Assembly: GCA_026075535.2 (NCBI GenBank)
Contig: AP026547.1
Span: 4,526,001 to 4,590,000 of the forward strand
Direction: 5' to 3'
Source: Tricholoma matsutake
Lineage: Eukaryota; Basidiomycota; Agaricomycetes; Agaricales; Tricholomataceae
DNA: 64,000 nucleotides
Shown here piece after piece: positions 1 through 11,426 of the stretch. A program made the translations under genes and the position numbers. Below the pieces are notes generated by a model. It was not told the origin of the DNA, did not search any database, and saw only the letters and a list, made by a program, of their open reading frames with translations. Within the stretch, counting starts at the first letter, position 1; each line of letters opens with the position of its first letter.

Positions 1-69
1 TCAGGTTCGACGTGCGGGAAAGGGTCGGATGGATGTGCATTCCAATCGGGCAAGGAATGGTTCTTGACA
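1..69 (-). mobile_element. B-family LTR fragment, inverted, at window edge
   Basis: The reverse complement begins TGTCAAGAACC and follows the first 69 bases of the B-family LTRs at 9632, 39111 and 62601. The LTR begins at base 69 and runs out of the window to the left, so it may be a solo LTR or the end of a whole element inserted in A1 gag. It keeps several CpG sites that are lost in the other copies, which suggests a younger insertion. Confidence 0.8.
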
Positions 70-850
70 CTTTCCTACCTCAAAGGGTCAGCCCTTAGCT
101 GGTTTGAACCTGGACTCAATGACCCAACAAATTCCACCCATTGGATGGAACTACCAGGTATTCCTTAGTGAGTTGGAAAGTAATTTTGGTCCTCATGACC
201 CTGTCGGGGATGCAGAGAAGGCCCTTTCAGAACTCACAATGAACAAAGGTGGAAGAATAGTGAGGTATAATGTGGATTTCTGGGAACTGGCTTCCCAGGT
301 CAATTGGAATGAGGCCACTCTTCATGACCAGTATTTCCATGGTCTTCTGCTCCATCTCTGCATAGAAGTATTATGGGGGGGACAACCTAATTCTCTAGCA
401 TCCCTATGTCTTAAAGCCCAGGATGCTGACAACATCTATTGGATGCAGGAAGAAGAAACCTGCTTAGAAGCAAAAACTCCCAGGAATTCTGCAAACCATG
501 GGAGAAAGGAATCCAAAGCTTCTCCTAGCTCCAATTCCAACTCTAACACTCAGTCCAAACCCCAGCCCTCATCCAGCACCAACTGCACAAGCCAATCCTC
601 ATCTGGCAGCTCCTCTGGGTCAAAGAACAACTTCCAGAGGCACAAGCCAAAGAATTCTATTTCTGACAAGTTGGGGAAAGATGGTAAACTAACCAGAGAT
701 GAGCATGAATACTGCATGAAAGAAGGACTTTGCCTCTACTGCGGCGAGAAAGGACATGGAGCTGGAAATTGTCCAAAGTCCAAAGTGGCCAAAGCTCATG
801 CTGCAGCAGTCACCGAGTCCAAGCTGGACTCTGCAGACCCAAAAAAATAG
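70..850 (+). pseudogene. A1 gag, 5'-truncated and frameshifted
   Basis: Encodes the capsid/nucleocapsid polyprotein of a Ty3/Gypsy element, which would package the element RNA in a cytoplasmic particle. It matches the A2 gag from its WFEPGLN region onward. A 2-bp deletion near 143 breaks the frame relative to A2. After a Ser/Asn-rich linker comes a CCHC zinc knuckle of the form C-x2-C-x4-H-x4-C at about 730-775 (CGEKGHGAGNC). The frame closes with TAG at 848-850 directly after seven adenines, where a -1 frameshift into pol is likely. The 5' part is lost under the B LTR at 1-69. Confidence 0.85.
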
Positions 851-892
851 TCCGCAACCCTCAGGAACATGCCATTGGGGCTGAGGGTTGTG
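841..892 (+). promoter_or_regulatory. A1 gag-pol -1 ribosomal frameshift signal
   Basis: Seven adenines (841-847) form an A_AAA_AAA slip site in the gag frame, immediately before the gag stop TAG. Shifting back one base opens the pol frame. Five nucleotides after the heptamer begins a 12-bp hairpin: arm 853-864 (CGCAACCCTCAG), 16-nt loop, arm 881-892 (CTGAGGGTTGTG), with one G-U pair. The same layout is present in A2 and B1 with paired base changes in the stem. Frameshifting itself is inferred. Confidence 0.75.
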
Positions 893-1603
893 TTGACCTT
901 TCCCAACTGGCTGCTTACATCTGTCTCAACATGTCTGCTCTTTCTGATCCTGAATCCCTTACCATCCTGCTATCCCTTTCCAAACATTCTCTAAAAATCC
1001 AAACTCTTATCGACTCTGGTTCCTCGCATTGTTTTCTAGATTCATCATTTGTGCGGGACAACCAACTTGGTACTGAAACCATTCCTCCAATTGGACTCCG
1101 ACTATTTGATGGAACTTGTAACTCCACCATAACCCAAGTTGTGAAACTCCTGGTCACTTTTCCATCTGGTGAAGTGTTCAATCTGACATTTTATGTAACC
1201 TCACTGGACTCTTCCTGTTCTGCAGTACTTGGTCATAACTGGCTGAAGTGATACAATCCATTGATTGACTGGTCTTCAGGCCAAATAAATTTCCATTCCA
1301 CAGCTCAAAGAGGTCCTGCCACCTCAACATCTTCTGACTCTCCTATCTTGTGTGAGTCACCTTCACCTCCAAACCTTCCAGTGGAAACCTGTGAGAACCC
1401 TGTAATCACTAAATCCTTGAAACTTATACCTCCTGAGATCTCTTTCATCAATGCTGCTGCTTACATGTGTGCAAGCAAACTTCCTGGGGCTGTTGCCTTT
1501 CAGATGACATTCTCCCCAGAAGGACTGGTGGCTAAATCCTCGGTAGCATGCAGGAATCCTCCAGAACTTTCAGATGTTCCAGAAGAATATCATGAATTTG
1601 CAG
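853..1603 (+). pseudogene. A1 pol start: aspartic protease, cut off before reverse transcriptase
   Basis: Retropepsin domain that would process the Gag-Pol polyprotein. The catalytic triplet is present as L-I-D-S-G-S at about 1005-1022, followed by the HCFLDSSF stretch and, near 1230, a GHNWL motif typical of the protease end. A TGA at 1249-1251 interrupts the frame. The reading then continues through the linker to the EEYHEFA region, where A2 goes on into reverse transcriptase, but here the sequence switches at 1604 into an F-family LTR. The whole RT domain is absent from this copy. Confidence 0.85.
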
Positions 1604-2982
1604 TGATGATGCTCAACCTGGAAACCCAAATAAAACCCACAAAAAGGCTTCAGATGGTATAACATGAGTCAGAGGAAGGGTGTGAGGCCCTCTATATGTC
1701 ACCTGTCAGACCAACCATCAAATAGTCATAAAACAACTGCTTGTCGAAGCAGTCCGAGGCTAAAAGAATGTGTTTCAAGGACTTGTAATGATTTTCGAGG
1801 GGTTGCAATGATTTGTGAGATGTTGTGATGATTTTTGAGATGTTGCGATGCTTCTTGAGATGTTGCGATATTTTTTGAAGAAGTTTCGAGGAATTTCGAG
1901 TGCACAGATATATTTGGACACAAGATCAGGGGACTAGATGAGTAGTAGAAGTGAAGAAAAGGCTAATTGAGGGAAGCGAGAGTGAAAATAGTGTAATGCG
2001 AGGAATTTTGAGGAATTTCAAGGAAGTTTAGCATAAAACACCAAACTTCAGACTGAATAAGACTAAACTGAACTCTCAAATCACTGTGATCTGGGAGGAA
2101 GATGACGACTTTCTTGTTTTTCTTTGTATCTAGTACATCTTTTTATATAAAATAAAGAAAGTACCTAAAAAGGCTAGAGAACATGAGGCAAACATGTGGA
2201 AAACTTGAGGCAAAAGACAATATAAGTATATCAGAACAATGAAGCAAGCCTAGAAAGGGTGAATATAACACATGATGAAGAAATAGTAAGAAAGAATAGC
2301 TAAAAGCAGACTATCCTTGTTATAAATTGAATAAAACATTGGAAACTGCTTTGAGCGGATTGTATGCATGCACATGCAGTCAAAATGTGTTCGATATACT
2401 TGAGATAGTGTCCCATGTGTCCAGCATGCGTCCGAAGATCATTCGAGTAGGAAATACTGTGTCCAAAGATGTTTTTTGAGGTTCGATGTTTTTTGAAGAT
2501 TTTTGAAGTTTCTTTGGACTTCATTCATGGCCTGAAATTGGTGCGATATTGCTCAACAATGGTAGGGGATACATCTGGCATGTGTGCAATGACCATTCAG
2601 ATAGCGATATAGTGTTCGATGTTGATTTTTGATGTTCGATGATTTTCGAAGTCGGTCGAGGAAATATCGGACTTGTTCAAAGGCTGATATCACTGCAATA
2701 TTGCTTGATACTGGTTTGGAACTCATCGACAATGTTCCAAGTGTATATCCTGAGCTGTACAAAGGTTGGGGGAATTGTATTATGGCAGCCAAAGGCATAC
2801 AAAGAATTTTGAGGTGTCATGAAGAGTTTCAAAGTGTTGCGAAGAATTTTGAAGCATTCTCGTGACTTTGTAGAGGTTTGTAGAGGTTTGTAGAGCTTCA
2901 TAGAGCTTTGGAGGGGTTTGTAGAGCTTTGACAACAATCATAGATGTGTTTTCTGAGCTTGAACAACAAGGTGGACCTATCA
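1604..2982 (-). mobile_element. F-family solo LTR
   Basis: On the minus strand it starts TGATAGGTCC and ends in ATCATCA, the ends of the other F LTRs at 40795, 43058 and 47654. Three 20-bp tandem units (GAGATGTTGYGAT...) lie near 1826-1885, and a GTTTGTAGAG-type repeat lies near 2870-2935. The flanks (GCAG left, CTGC right) are not a target duplication. With the missing A1 reverse transcriptase this suggests a deletion between two former insertions. Confidence 0.8.
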
Positions 2983-3006
2983 CTGCCTTGTCTTGGAGAC
3001 AGATGC

Positions 3007-3626
3007 TGTTACAATTTTCCTTGTAACTCATGGAACCCAATGCACCCGATGATCCCCTCCAGACAGGAGGCACCCCTTGATTCATGCCTAGGGCATGTCC
3101 TTGACATCAGACACACACACGATGCATGCCGACTGCATGCATTCGATCCCCTTCCCGTGGAAGGCACCCTTGATGCATGGTGACTCCATTCACCTGAACC
3201 CACTCCCACACATGCTGTGATATGACAGCCCCCTGACATGAGGTCCATGACGTCGGACTCTCACAATCGACATCGGACACCTCATGCAAGGCATGAGGCC
3301 TATTGTTTCTATTATTACTTGATATGCATCTACCTTTCCGATTGGACGATAAGGACCTCCCTTCTAGTATAAGTACTGCGACTTGTAGTAGGGATGTCCT
3401 TAGTTTAGATCTAGGCAATTAACAGCCTTAACTTGCAACTCGTGAACTTACTCAAAACCACTAAGGAAGCCCCTTAGTGCGTGAACCTGAATGACTCTAT
3501 GCAGAAGTCCTGCTAGAGTGCACTACCTATCTTATGTCGGACACTCTGAGTAAGACTAGTGCCGAATGACTTGTCGAGGAAGCACCTTGTCAAATGACAT
3601 TGACTAGATCAAGTGGTTGAGGCTCA
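3007..3626 (+). mobile_element. G-family solo LTR
   Basis: Begins TGTTACAATTTTCC and follows the LTRs of element G (16064-16757, 23449-24142) in inverse orientation, including the predicted RNA start (AGTTTAGATCT near 3400). About 11 bases just before the terminal CA are missing. A 5-bp target duplication GATGC flanks it (3002-3006 and 3627-3631), within the A1 RNase H region. Confidence 0.85.
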
Positions 3627-3631
3627 GATGC

Positions 3632-4609
3632 CTCAGACTACACCTTAGCAGCGATCCTTTCCATCTATACCTCAGATGGAGAAATCCACCTGGTTGCATT
3701 CCACTCCCATTCCTTCAACCCAGCTGAATTGAACTATGATACCCATGACAAGGAACTTCTGGCTATCTTGAAAGCTTTCAAACACTGGCAACAGTACCTC
3801 GAAGGTTCTGGAAATCTGATAGATGTGGTCACGGATCACAAAAACTTGGAATGCTTCAGTACCACAAAGCTCCTTACTCATCATCAAGCTCGGTGGTCAG
3901 AATACCTTTCACAGTTCAACCTCGCCATCTGCTTCCACCCTGGTAAGCTGGGGGCTAAACCCAATGTGCTCACTAGATGCTGGGACATCTACTGCAAAGG
4001 GGGAAATAGCGACTTCACCTGGGTAAATCTGAGCAATTTCTGCCCAGTCTTTACTCAAGAACAACTCACATCCTCCCTCCAAGCCACTTTTCTTGCTACT
4101 CCTATCATCTGTCAAGCCGTTCTCATGGACATTGAAAAACTCCACAACGATATCCAATCCTCACTCCCTCTTGATCCCATCTCCTCCTCACACCTTCCAT
4201 CACCATCCACCCCAAATTAGTCTCTAGATGACAGTGGACTTCTCTGCCACTTTGACCAGATTTATGTCCCAGATATTGTGGACCTCCATCTTAAAGTCTT
4301 ACAATCCAAGCATGACCATATTCTCTCAGGTCACTATGGGCAAAACAAGACCCTTCAGCTTATCCAATGAGAATATGTTTGGCCCAATCTCCACACCTTT
4401 GTGCAGGACTTTTGCAAGTCTTGTACTACCTGCAAACACTCCAAATCACCCTGACACAAATCCTACGGATTTCTGAAGCAACTTCCGGTCCCTGAAAGGC
4501 CTTGGAACTCAATTTCCATGGACTTCATCAAACAGTTACCAGACTCCAATGGACACACTGCCATCCTAGTCATTGTAGACTGACTCTCCACACAGGGTAT
4601 CTTCATCCC
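3632..4609 (+). pseudogene. A1 pol middle: RNase H and integrase N-terminal part
   Basis: Collinear with A2 pol. The RNase H part shows the NYDTHDKELLAI and TDHKNLE motifs (3729-3860). The integrase zinc-binding part follows (4221-4460) with a C-x2-C pair in CKSCTTC, and then the start of the catalytic core at [13 protein letters not shown] near 4515. Several stops break the frame, including TAG at 4218-4220 and TGA at 4581-4583 where a related Arg codon CGA is expected. Element C was inserted at 4610 and the core continues at 40404. Confidence 0.85.
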
Positions 4610-4999
4610 TGTTAGGAAACTGCCCCATTATCTAATAAAATTTTATTTTAATTTTATTATGTTGAATTATGCCCAAATGATGCTACACTTTGATAGCATG
4701 AGAATTTTATTTTGCACGAATCAAGATGTATGTGCATGTATGCATGCATCAGTAACAACAATGTACAATACATGTAACATAGTATATAAACCCTAAATAT
4801 ACACCTAGGGGACCAGTTGTGTTCTCTTAGGGATTCCACCTACACTTGTGGTGTGAATGGCCTATCTCAACAAACTCATCTATAAATAACCCCTTGCATC
4901 AAAACCATCAATCCCCCATCATGCATGCAGATCCTGCCCCCTTCTTGTAGAGAGAACCTGCATGGTCTTAGCTAGCAGATAGTGGGTGTCACCCTAACA
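4610..4999 (+). repeat. Element C 5' LTR
   Basis: 390 bp, starting TGTTAGGAAAC and ending CACCCTAACA, almost the same as the copy at 40007-40398. It carries a TATATAAA box at 4783-4790 and the predicted RNA start at 4815. Confidence 0.93.
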
Positions 5000-5012
5000 G
5001 AAGAACACAACT
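4783..5012 (+). promoter_or_regulatory. Element C promoter and self-priming site
   Basis: TATATAAA at 4783-4790 lies 32 nt before AGTTGTGTTCT (4815-4825), the predicted 5' end of the RNA. Its exact 11-nt reverse complement AGAACACAACT lies at 5002-5012, starting 2 nt after the 5' LTR. This is the arrangement of Tf1/sushi-type self-primed elements. No tRNA-like TGG primer site is seen here. Confidence 0.8.
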
Positions 5013-5485
5013 TCTCATATCAGTGTGCCTTCTCTTACTTGCGCATATGTCATTGTTTCACTGTGCCACATCTGATTACTCATCCTTTCAGCATGAGCCG
5101 GAAGTACTTGTATATAGGTAATCTACCTTTTCTTTCATAAGCTGATGCCAGGCCTCGCCTTACATTGCAACCACCAGTGATCGAGAGGCAGTGCTCATCA
5201 TTAGGACAGCTGCAACCAGACAACCGATTGGATCTGGTTTAGTCATGATTTACATCACTCTATTTGGACGACTATTTTAGTTACAAGCTGAATTCAGTGT
5301 TATCCCCAAGATCAGGCACTGTTGGAAGGGTTATTGATCCGAAGTGCCAAATTAGGCACCTGACAAACAAATGAACAATTGATGAACAATTGACAAACAT
5401 CACATGACCCATAAACATTTGGAGAGGTCTTGAAGAACAAATCTTGAGTTTGTTGAAGAAGTGATTCATCACAGATCTAACTATT
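5013..5485 (+). other. Element C untranslated leader
   Basis: A 473-bp stretch between the primer site and the gag ATG. I see no convincing reading frame on either strand; the long minus-strand frame overlapping its end is the complement of gag. Confidence 0.6.
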
Positions 5486-7110
5486 ATGTCCAAACCTTCA
5501 ACTTCTAATCCCAGCCCTAATCCTGTTCCCACACCAGCGCTAGAGGCAAAGATTGATGCACTTACAGTGCAAATGTCGCAATTAGTGTCAGTGTTGGCAG
5601 CATCACAGCCCAGACAAGCGGAAGTACAGCCAGAGACGACAGTAGAAAGAGATGATGAGATGGAGGAGATGGTGGAGTGGATGTCACAGGAGGATGAGAC
5701 AGTGGAGAAATCCAGAAATGGAAAAGCGCACTTGCCTAAGTACATGCCCCCACAAATCTTTGACGGTACCATGGAGAATACAAAATCCTTCATCAGCTCT
5801 ATCATATTGTACATCCATGGGAGGAAGCCAGAGTTTTGTACAGCCAAGTCTAGGATTATGTTTGCTCTCTTGTACATTCAGGGGGGGAAAGCACAGTTCT
5901 GGAGAAACGAGGCTATTAATTAAATTGCCACAGGAAATAAACCATTTGCAACCTTCAAGGAATTTCTGGAGAGATTGGAGGCACAGTTTGGAGACCCTAA
6001 TCCAAAGGCAACAGCCAATGCTAAATTAAAGACCATGCACCAAGGTTCCCTAACAGCGGATGAATTTATTTTGCAGTTCAAAGCAGAAGCTTCACAGATG
6101 GATATGGGAGAAGCTGTGTTGGTAGAATTTTTGAAAGCAGGATTAAATCCCTCTTTATTCAAGTCTATCTACTGACTACCTTCTATGCCAGAGAAGTTGG
6201 ATGAGTGGTATAATTGGGCAATGCACCTTGACTGGCAATATTGGCAGGAACAGGTGGAGTCAAAGTTGATGTATGGAAGTAGCAAATTTGGAAAGCCGTC
6301 AGGAGGAAAGTCCAAGAAAGGAAAGGCACCTCAGGCGCAAGCTCTGAGGGCACAGCCACCAGCCATGGCAGTGACACCTATAGTTACAGAGTCAGCAGCA
6401 CCAGCAGAGGCAATGGAGGTTGATCAAGCTGGGAGACAAGCCCCACTTAAATGTTTTAACTGTGGGCAGTTAGGACACATTGCTAGGAATTGTAGGCAGA
6501 AAAGAAAGATTAGGGAAGCTACAATCGAGGAGGTGAAGCCAGAGGAAGGCAGGCAGAAGAATTTTGTGGAAGAATTTTGTGGAAGAGTCCCAGTGAAGGT
6601 TTCCCCATTGGTGACCCAGAATCATTACAATGTATTAGTATCCAAGGAAACCCAGAGCAAATCAGAAAAGGAAATCGAGGAGGAGTACAACTGTTGTGAA
6701 TCACATGATAAAGAAAATTGCCAAGCACTTTTTCCAAAAACCCCTAAATTCTTTGATCACTCTGCACGAATAGAACCTGAAATCACCTTGACTGTGGGAC
6801 TGAAGACAGTGGACACACATGCAGTGATTGATGTGGAAGCATTGCTTGATAGTGGTGCTACAGGATTATTCATTAATCAGTCCTTAATTACCAGAAACAG
6901 TATTAGCACACACAAGCTGGTGCAACCTATCATGGTGTACAATATTGATGGAACAGTCAATCATGGAGGAACTATTAAGGAGGAGGTGACTATGGTACTA
7001 AAGTATCAGGAGCATCAGGAATGAGCCATATTTGAAGTGTGCAATCTTGGGAAAACCAATCTAATAATAGGATGTCTGTGGTTATGGAAGCATAATCCCA
7101 AAATTGATTG
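5486..7110 (+). pseudogene. Element C gag-protease polyprotein, decayed
   Basis: Starts at ATG 5486 (MSKPSTSNP). The order is a short coiled segment, an acidic linker, a retrotransposon Gag capsid domain (about 5730-6175), a CCHC zinc knuckle CFNCGQLGHIARNC (6452-6493), and a retropepsin domain with L-L-D-S-G-A-T near 6841-6861. Gag and protease share one frame, unlike A and B, so this family seems to make a single Gag-Pol protein. Stops near 5921, 6173 and 7022 and a frameshift before 5975 disable it. Confidence 0.85.
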
Positions 7111-9150
7111 AAAACTGGGAAAGTACAAATGACTTGTTGTCCTAAGGAATGTAATGTGTATGGGAGGAAGATGAAGAAGGAAAAAAGGAAAAAGAGAGAG
7201 AAAGAACATCCGAGGAAGTATTCTGTTACAATGGAGGAAGTGGAGGATGAGGAAATGCCAAATGGGGAAGTTCTGATTATGATCAAGAAAGAAGAGCAGC
7301 AGCAAACAGTGTTTGAGGAGTTGAAGAGGAAGTTTGTGGAGGGATCAATATTAACCCCAGTAGATTTCACATGCCCTTTATGAGTGGAATCAGATGCATC
7401 CGACTTTGCTACTGGAGTGGTATTATCAATGCTGTGCAAAGATGACAAATGGCATCCTTGTGCATATTTGTCCTGAGGGTTGAATGATGTGGAAAGGAAT
7501 TATGATGTGCATGACAAAGAGATGTTGGGGATAATATGAGCATTGGAGGCATGGAGGCATTATTTGGAGGGATGTACACATCAGATTGAGATCTGGATGG
7601 ATCATCAAAATCTGCAATACTTCATGTCTGCTAAAAAGCTTAATTGCCAGCAAGCGCATTGGGCACTATTCCTATTGTGTTTCAATTTTCACTTGGTCCA
7701 CAATGCAGGAAACTTAATGAGGAAAGCCAATGCATTATCCAGACATATTGATCACAAAAGGGGGGTGGAGGAGGACAATAAGAATGTTACCTTACTCAAA
7801 CCCAAATACTTTTGCATTTGCACTATGTGTCAAGGGCATCTATTAATAGATAGCTCAAAAACAGAAATGTTGTCTAAAATTAGACAATGTTCAGAAATGG
7901 ATGATGAAGTAGTGGAAGCCATGAAAGCTTTGAAGGGAGAGAAGAAAGGTAATATTAAAGGAGATGAATGGGCTGAGGAACAAGGGTTGGTGTTGTTTCA
8001 AGGAAAGGTGTATGTACTGAAGGATCAGGATTTGCAAAGGGAGATTGTCTGGTTACATCATAATACACTGACTGCCAGATACCCAGGAAGATGGAAGACA
8101 TTGGAATTAGTAATGAGAAATTATTGGTGGCCCAGAATTTCAAAGTATGTGTTGGGGTATGTGGATGGATGTGATACATGCATGAGGGGGAAGAAATTTC
8201 CAGAGAAACCTGCAGGAAAATTAATGCCAAACCCTATACCTAAAGTGCCATGGTGAGATATATCTGTGGATTTTATTACTGGATTACCTGAGGCTCAAGG
8301 GTATGTTGCAGTATTCGTAGTATGCGACCACTTCATGAAGGAGGTCCATATTACTCCTACTACTACAGAAACTTCATCATTGGGCTTGGCGTGCCTCTAT
8401 CTAAATCAGGTATGGTGGTTACATGGGTTACCCAATACTGTTATCTCCGATCATGGACCACAATTTGCTTCCACATTTATGTGAGAACTGAACAGCATAT
8501 TGGGAATTCAAACTAAATTATCTATGGCATATCACCTGCAGACTGATGGGCAGACAGAGAGAATGAACCAGGAGTTGGAGAAGTACCTATGTATGTTTGT
8601 CAACTACCGACAAACTGACTGGCCTGAATGGCTGGCAATTGCTGAATTTTCACACAATAACAAATTCCATTCAGCTACTCGTATGTCACCCTTTTTTGTG
8701 AATTATGGATATCATCCTCGCATGGGAGTAGAACCTAGAAGGGAAGTCAAAGTACAGTCGGTAGAAGACTTTGTATCTAAGATGCAAATGGTACAAGAGG
8801 AAGCAGAGGCAGCATTGAAGAAAGCACATGATGACGTGATGCGACATGTGGATCATACTTGAGTGTGCGCTCCAGAGTACAAAGTTGGTGACTTGGTGTG
8901 GCTAAGTACCAAGGACCTGAATATTCCATGACCTTCAAGGAAACTTACAGAGAAACAAGTTGGCCCATATGCAATCTCTAAAGTAATCTCACCTAATGTG
9001 GTAGTGCTAAAATTGCCCCAATCATTCAAGATTGATCCCAAGATTAATGTATCCTGCCTATGCCCTTACCACCCGCCCACTATTCCTGGCCAACAAACTA
9101 CTCCGCAACCTCCAATAATAGTAGAAGGTGTTAAAGCTTATGATGAATTC
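7111..9150 (+). pseudogene. Element C RNase H and integrase, RT missing
   Basis: A Lys/Glu-rich linker runs directly into the start of RNase H (VESDASDFATGVVLS, near 7384-7430) with no reverse transcriptase between them, an internal deletion of about 1 kb by comparison with D. RNase H continues to about 7740. The integrase zinc finger follows (HHNT...CDTC, 8055-8180), then the core with D in SVDFITGLP (about 8260), D in SDHGPQF (about 8445) and E in DGQTERMNQELE (about 8545). TGA stops at 7381, 7474, 7537, 8254 and 8482 disable it. The chromodomain lies beyond a foreign segment at 9151-9525. Confidence 0.85.
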
Positions 9151-9525
9151 TACTAGTGTATAACACTAGTCAGCAACTCAAGTCAACTGTCTGCAACACA
9201 CTTATAACACAGGTTCAATAATAGTAATGTGTATTGCACTTTATCCAAATCAATCTCATGTCTAGTTTCCCAGACATAGTAGAATTTCGCTTTTGTTTGT
9301 TCCTGTTGTGCCAGAAAACTGCGAGGGGTGAAAGTAGGTGTCCACTATATCGCATCTGCATTACCCCCTATGTCTGGGTCCAAAAATCTAAGCAATAGCT
9401 ATAGTATGAAGCAAGATATGAAGTAAATGAATTTCAGTCATAATATCTACAATCTAACAAGTATAGTAATAAGTCTGTTGGACTATGTAGCAAGTGTTTC
9501 ATCACTGTATTCAACAGAAGGTGCT
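9151..9525. other. Unexplained AT-rich segment inside the C chromodomain
   Basis: About 375 bp separate the upstream integrase tail from the chromodomain restart (YIVEEILDSRL). It opens with the palindrome TAGTGTATAACACTA (near 9154) and holds an 11-bp inverted repeat, CCCAGACATAG at 9269-9279 and CTATGTCTGGG at 9368-9378. GAAGGTG occurs on both sides. No long reading frame, no clear LTR ends, and no matching segment elsewhere in the window. Confidence 0.5.
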
Positions 9526-9631
9526 CCAGAATACATAGTTGAAGAAATTCTAGACTCACGTCTTTGATGAAACAAATTGGAGTTCTTAATAAAGTGGAAA
9601 AACTATACCGACTAAAATAATTTGTGGGAGC
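9526..9631 (+). pseudogene. Element C chromodomain, first half
   Basis: Reads as EYIVEEILDSRL then LEFLIKWKNY and NNLWE, the beta strands of an integrase-linked chromodomain that would steer insertion to marked histones. Several TGA/TAA stops are present. It is cut at GGAGC by element B1 and continues at 39823. Confidence 0.75.
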
Positions 9632-10316
9632 TGTCAAGAACCGTTCCTCACCTGATCAGAACCTGCATCCATCTGACTCTTTCCCACATGTCGAACCTGA
9701 CATTTGTCTACTCCTTCCAATTTCATTCCCAGCTGCCTTGCACTGCCTACACTGCTGTGCACCAGGCTGCCTTCCCAAGGCTGCCATCTCTATTGCAAAT
9801 TCGACTACGGATTCCTGTGTGGCTCCCGCTAGATAATTTATCTATGCAGTCGAGACACTGCTGCAGTTTTTGTTCTTGTTCTGCATTTATTCTGGACTAT
9901 AGTATTTAAGCTTAGTTAGTTTTGCCTTGTATTCCTCAGTTTGTATATTGACATAGACTCGACTTTATCCTGCCAATCTAAACCTCCTTCTACTCCAACC
10001 TCAGTTCTCTAAGAGTCTGAACTCCATTTGACTCGACCTCTAGTCTCCCTCTGAAGTTCTAACCTCACCTGAACTTAACCTAAGTCCCTCTGTACTCCTC
10101 CCCATGTTTACTCACACTTTCCCGTTCCTACCTCCAAACCCTCAACTTGAAATTAGGACACCAGACGAGGTGAAGGGTGGAGCTTCTTACAAGCTGAAGC
10201 CAAGTCCTTTCCGTTTCCCCTCCTGCAGAATCTGCAATGACCTGACAACCTTCCACTATCATCACCCACAGGGTCCGATCAGATTCTGACGCGTCCTCCA
10301 GGATCAGTTCTTAACA
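9632..10316 (+). repeat. B1 5' LTR
   Basis: 685 bp, starts TGTCAAGAACC and ends AGTTCTTAACA. TATTTAAG at about 9903 and predicted RNA start AGTTTGTATAT at 9938-9948. Differences from the 3' LTR are mostly C/T and G/A changes at former CpG sites plus a small deletion. Confidence 0.92.
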
Positions 10317-10329
10317 GTATATATGAACT
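9903..10329 (+). promoter_or_regulatory. B1 promoter and self-priming site
   Basis: The TATA box TATTTAAG lies 35 nt before the RNA start. The primer site ATATATGAACT (10319-10329), 2 nt after the LTR, is the exact reverse complement of AGTTCATATAT in the B1 3' LTR (39439-39449). It pairs with the 5' LTR version AGTTTGTATAT through two G-U pairs. B2 reads AGTTCGTATAT, so the ancestral pair held a CpG that decayed differently in each copy. Confidence 0.78.
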
Positions 10330-10356
10330 CACACTTCACTCATCTCTTTTCCTCCT

Positions 10357-11426
10357 ATGACCCCAACCAAAACTTGCCAGTGCACAACCAGAAACTCTCA
10401 GTGCGCCAGTACTATCCCAGGGATCTCTGCAATCCAGCGATCCACCCTTTCCAACCCTTGTCCCGCCACTACTTTTGGAGTGTCTTCCAGACCCTCAAAC
10501 ATATTCCAACAAATCAGCTCAGGAGCCCCTTCAATCAGTGCCAATCTCATGTCCACCCATGCCCCACACCCTTCTGCTAACCTGGAAGGTTTTCAAACAA
10601 GAACTCCCCTTGAGTACGTAGGGGGCATCAACCAGCCTGAACCCTTTGGGTTGGAAGATCCTGGTCTAGAGGACAGACCCCCCAGTGGACCTGATGACTC
10701 TAGCGGTCCTGACAGCCCTGGGGGTGACCCCAATCCCAATGATCCTGAGGATCAACCTACCACAGGGGAAAACCCTGACCCAGGGGATAGGTTCATAGAT
10801 GTCCTTTACAACCTCTTGGAGAGTATCTGCACCCTTCATCAAAATAATGCACCCAAGACCGAGAAAATCAAAGTTCGCGACCCCGACACTTTTGATGGTG
10901 CCAATCCAAAGAAACTTAGAGACTTCCTAGTCTCCTGCAATCTTCATTTCTGCAACCATCTGCACATATTTTCCTCTGATGAGAAAAAGATCATTTTTAT
11001 TCTTTCTTATCTTAAAGGATCAGCTCTCAGTTGGTTTGAGCCTGGTCTTAATGACCTGACAGATTCTGCACACTGGATGTGGGACTACAAAGCTTTCCTC
11101 ACTGAGCTGGAAAGTAACTTCAGCCCGCATGACCTGGTTGGAGATGTGGAAAAAGCTCTCTCTGACTTAACAATGAAGAAAGGTGGTGGTATCATGAAAT
11201 ATAACATTGACTTCTGGGAATTAGCTTCTAGGGTCAATTGGAATGAAGCAGCCCTTCATGACTGCTATTTCCATGGTCTTCCACTCCAGCTTTGCATAGA
11301 AGTTCTCCGGGGTGGTAAACCCAACACTCTTGCAGAACTGCGCTTGAAAGTGCAGGACAGCAATGACATCTACTGGATGCAAGAAGATAAATCCCATTTC
11401 GAAACAAAGAATTCCAGTAACGTCAC
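10357..11426 (+). pseudogene. B1 gag, N-terminal two thirds
   Basis: Open from ATG 10357 for about 355 codons until element D. A Pro/Asp/Gly-rich region (GPDDSSGPDSPGGD) comes first, then the Gag capsid domain with TFDGANPKKLRDFL and LKGSALSWFEPGL (about 10885-11050), very like A2 gag. The A2 start region reads the same way but with an early TGA. The zinc knuckle lies beyond D at 25779. The TSD of D (GTCAC) is at 11422-11426. Confidence 0.85.

Noticed and set aside
3007..3626. DNA transposon with inverted ends (TGTTAC/GTAACA-like)
   Set aside because: It matches the G LTRs over its length and has a 5-bp duplication, so it is a solo LTR.
5281..5877. 198-codon minus-strand frame
   Set aside because: Overlaps and complements C gag, with no antisense-gene features such as a Cys cluster, coiled coil or intron, and not next to the 3' LTR.
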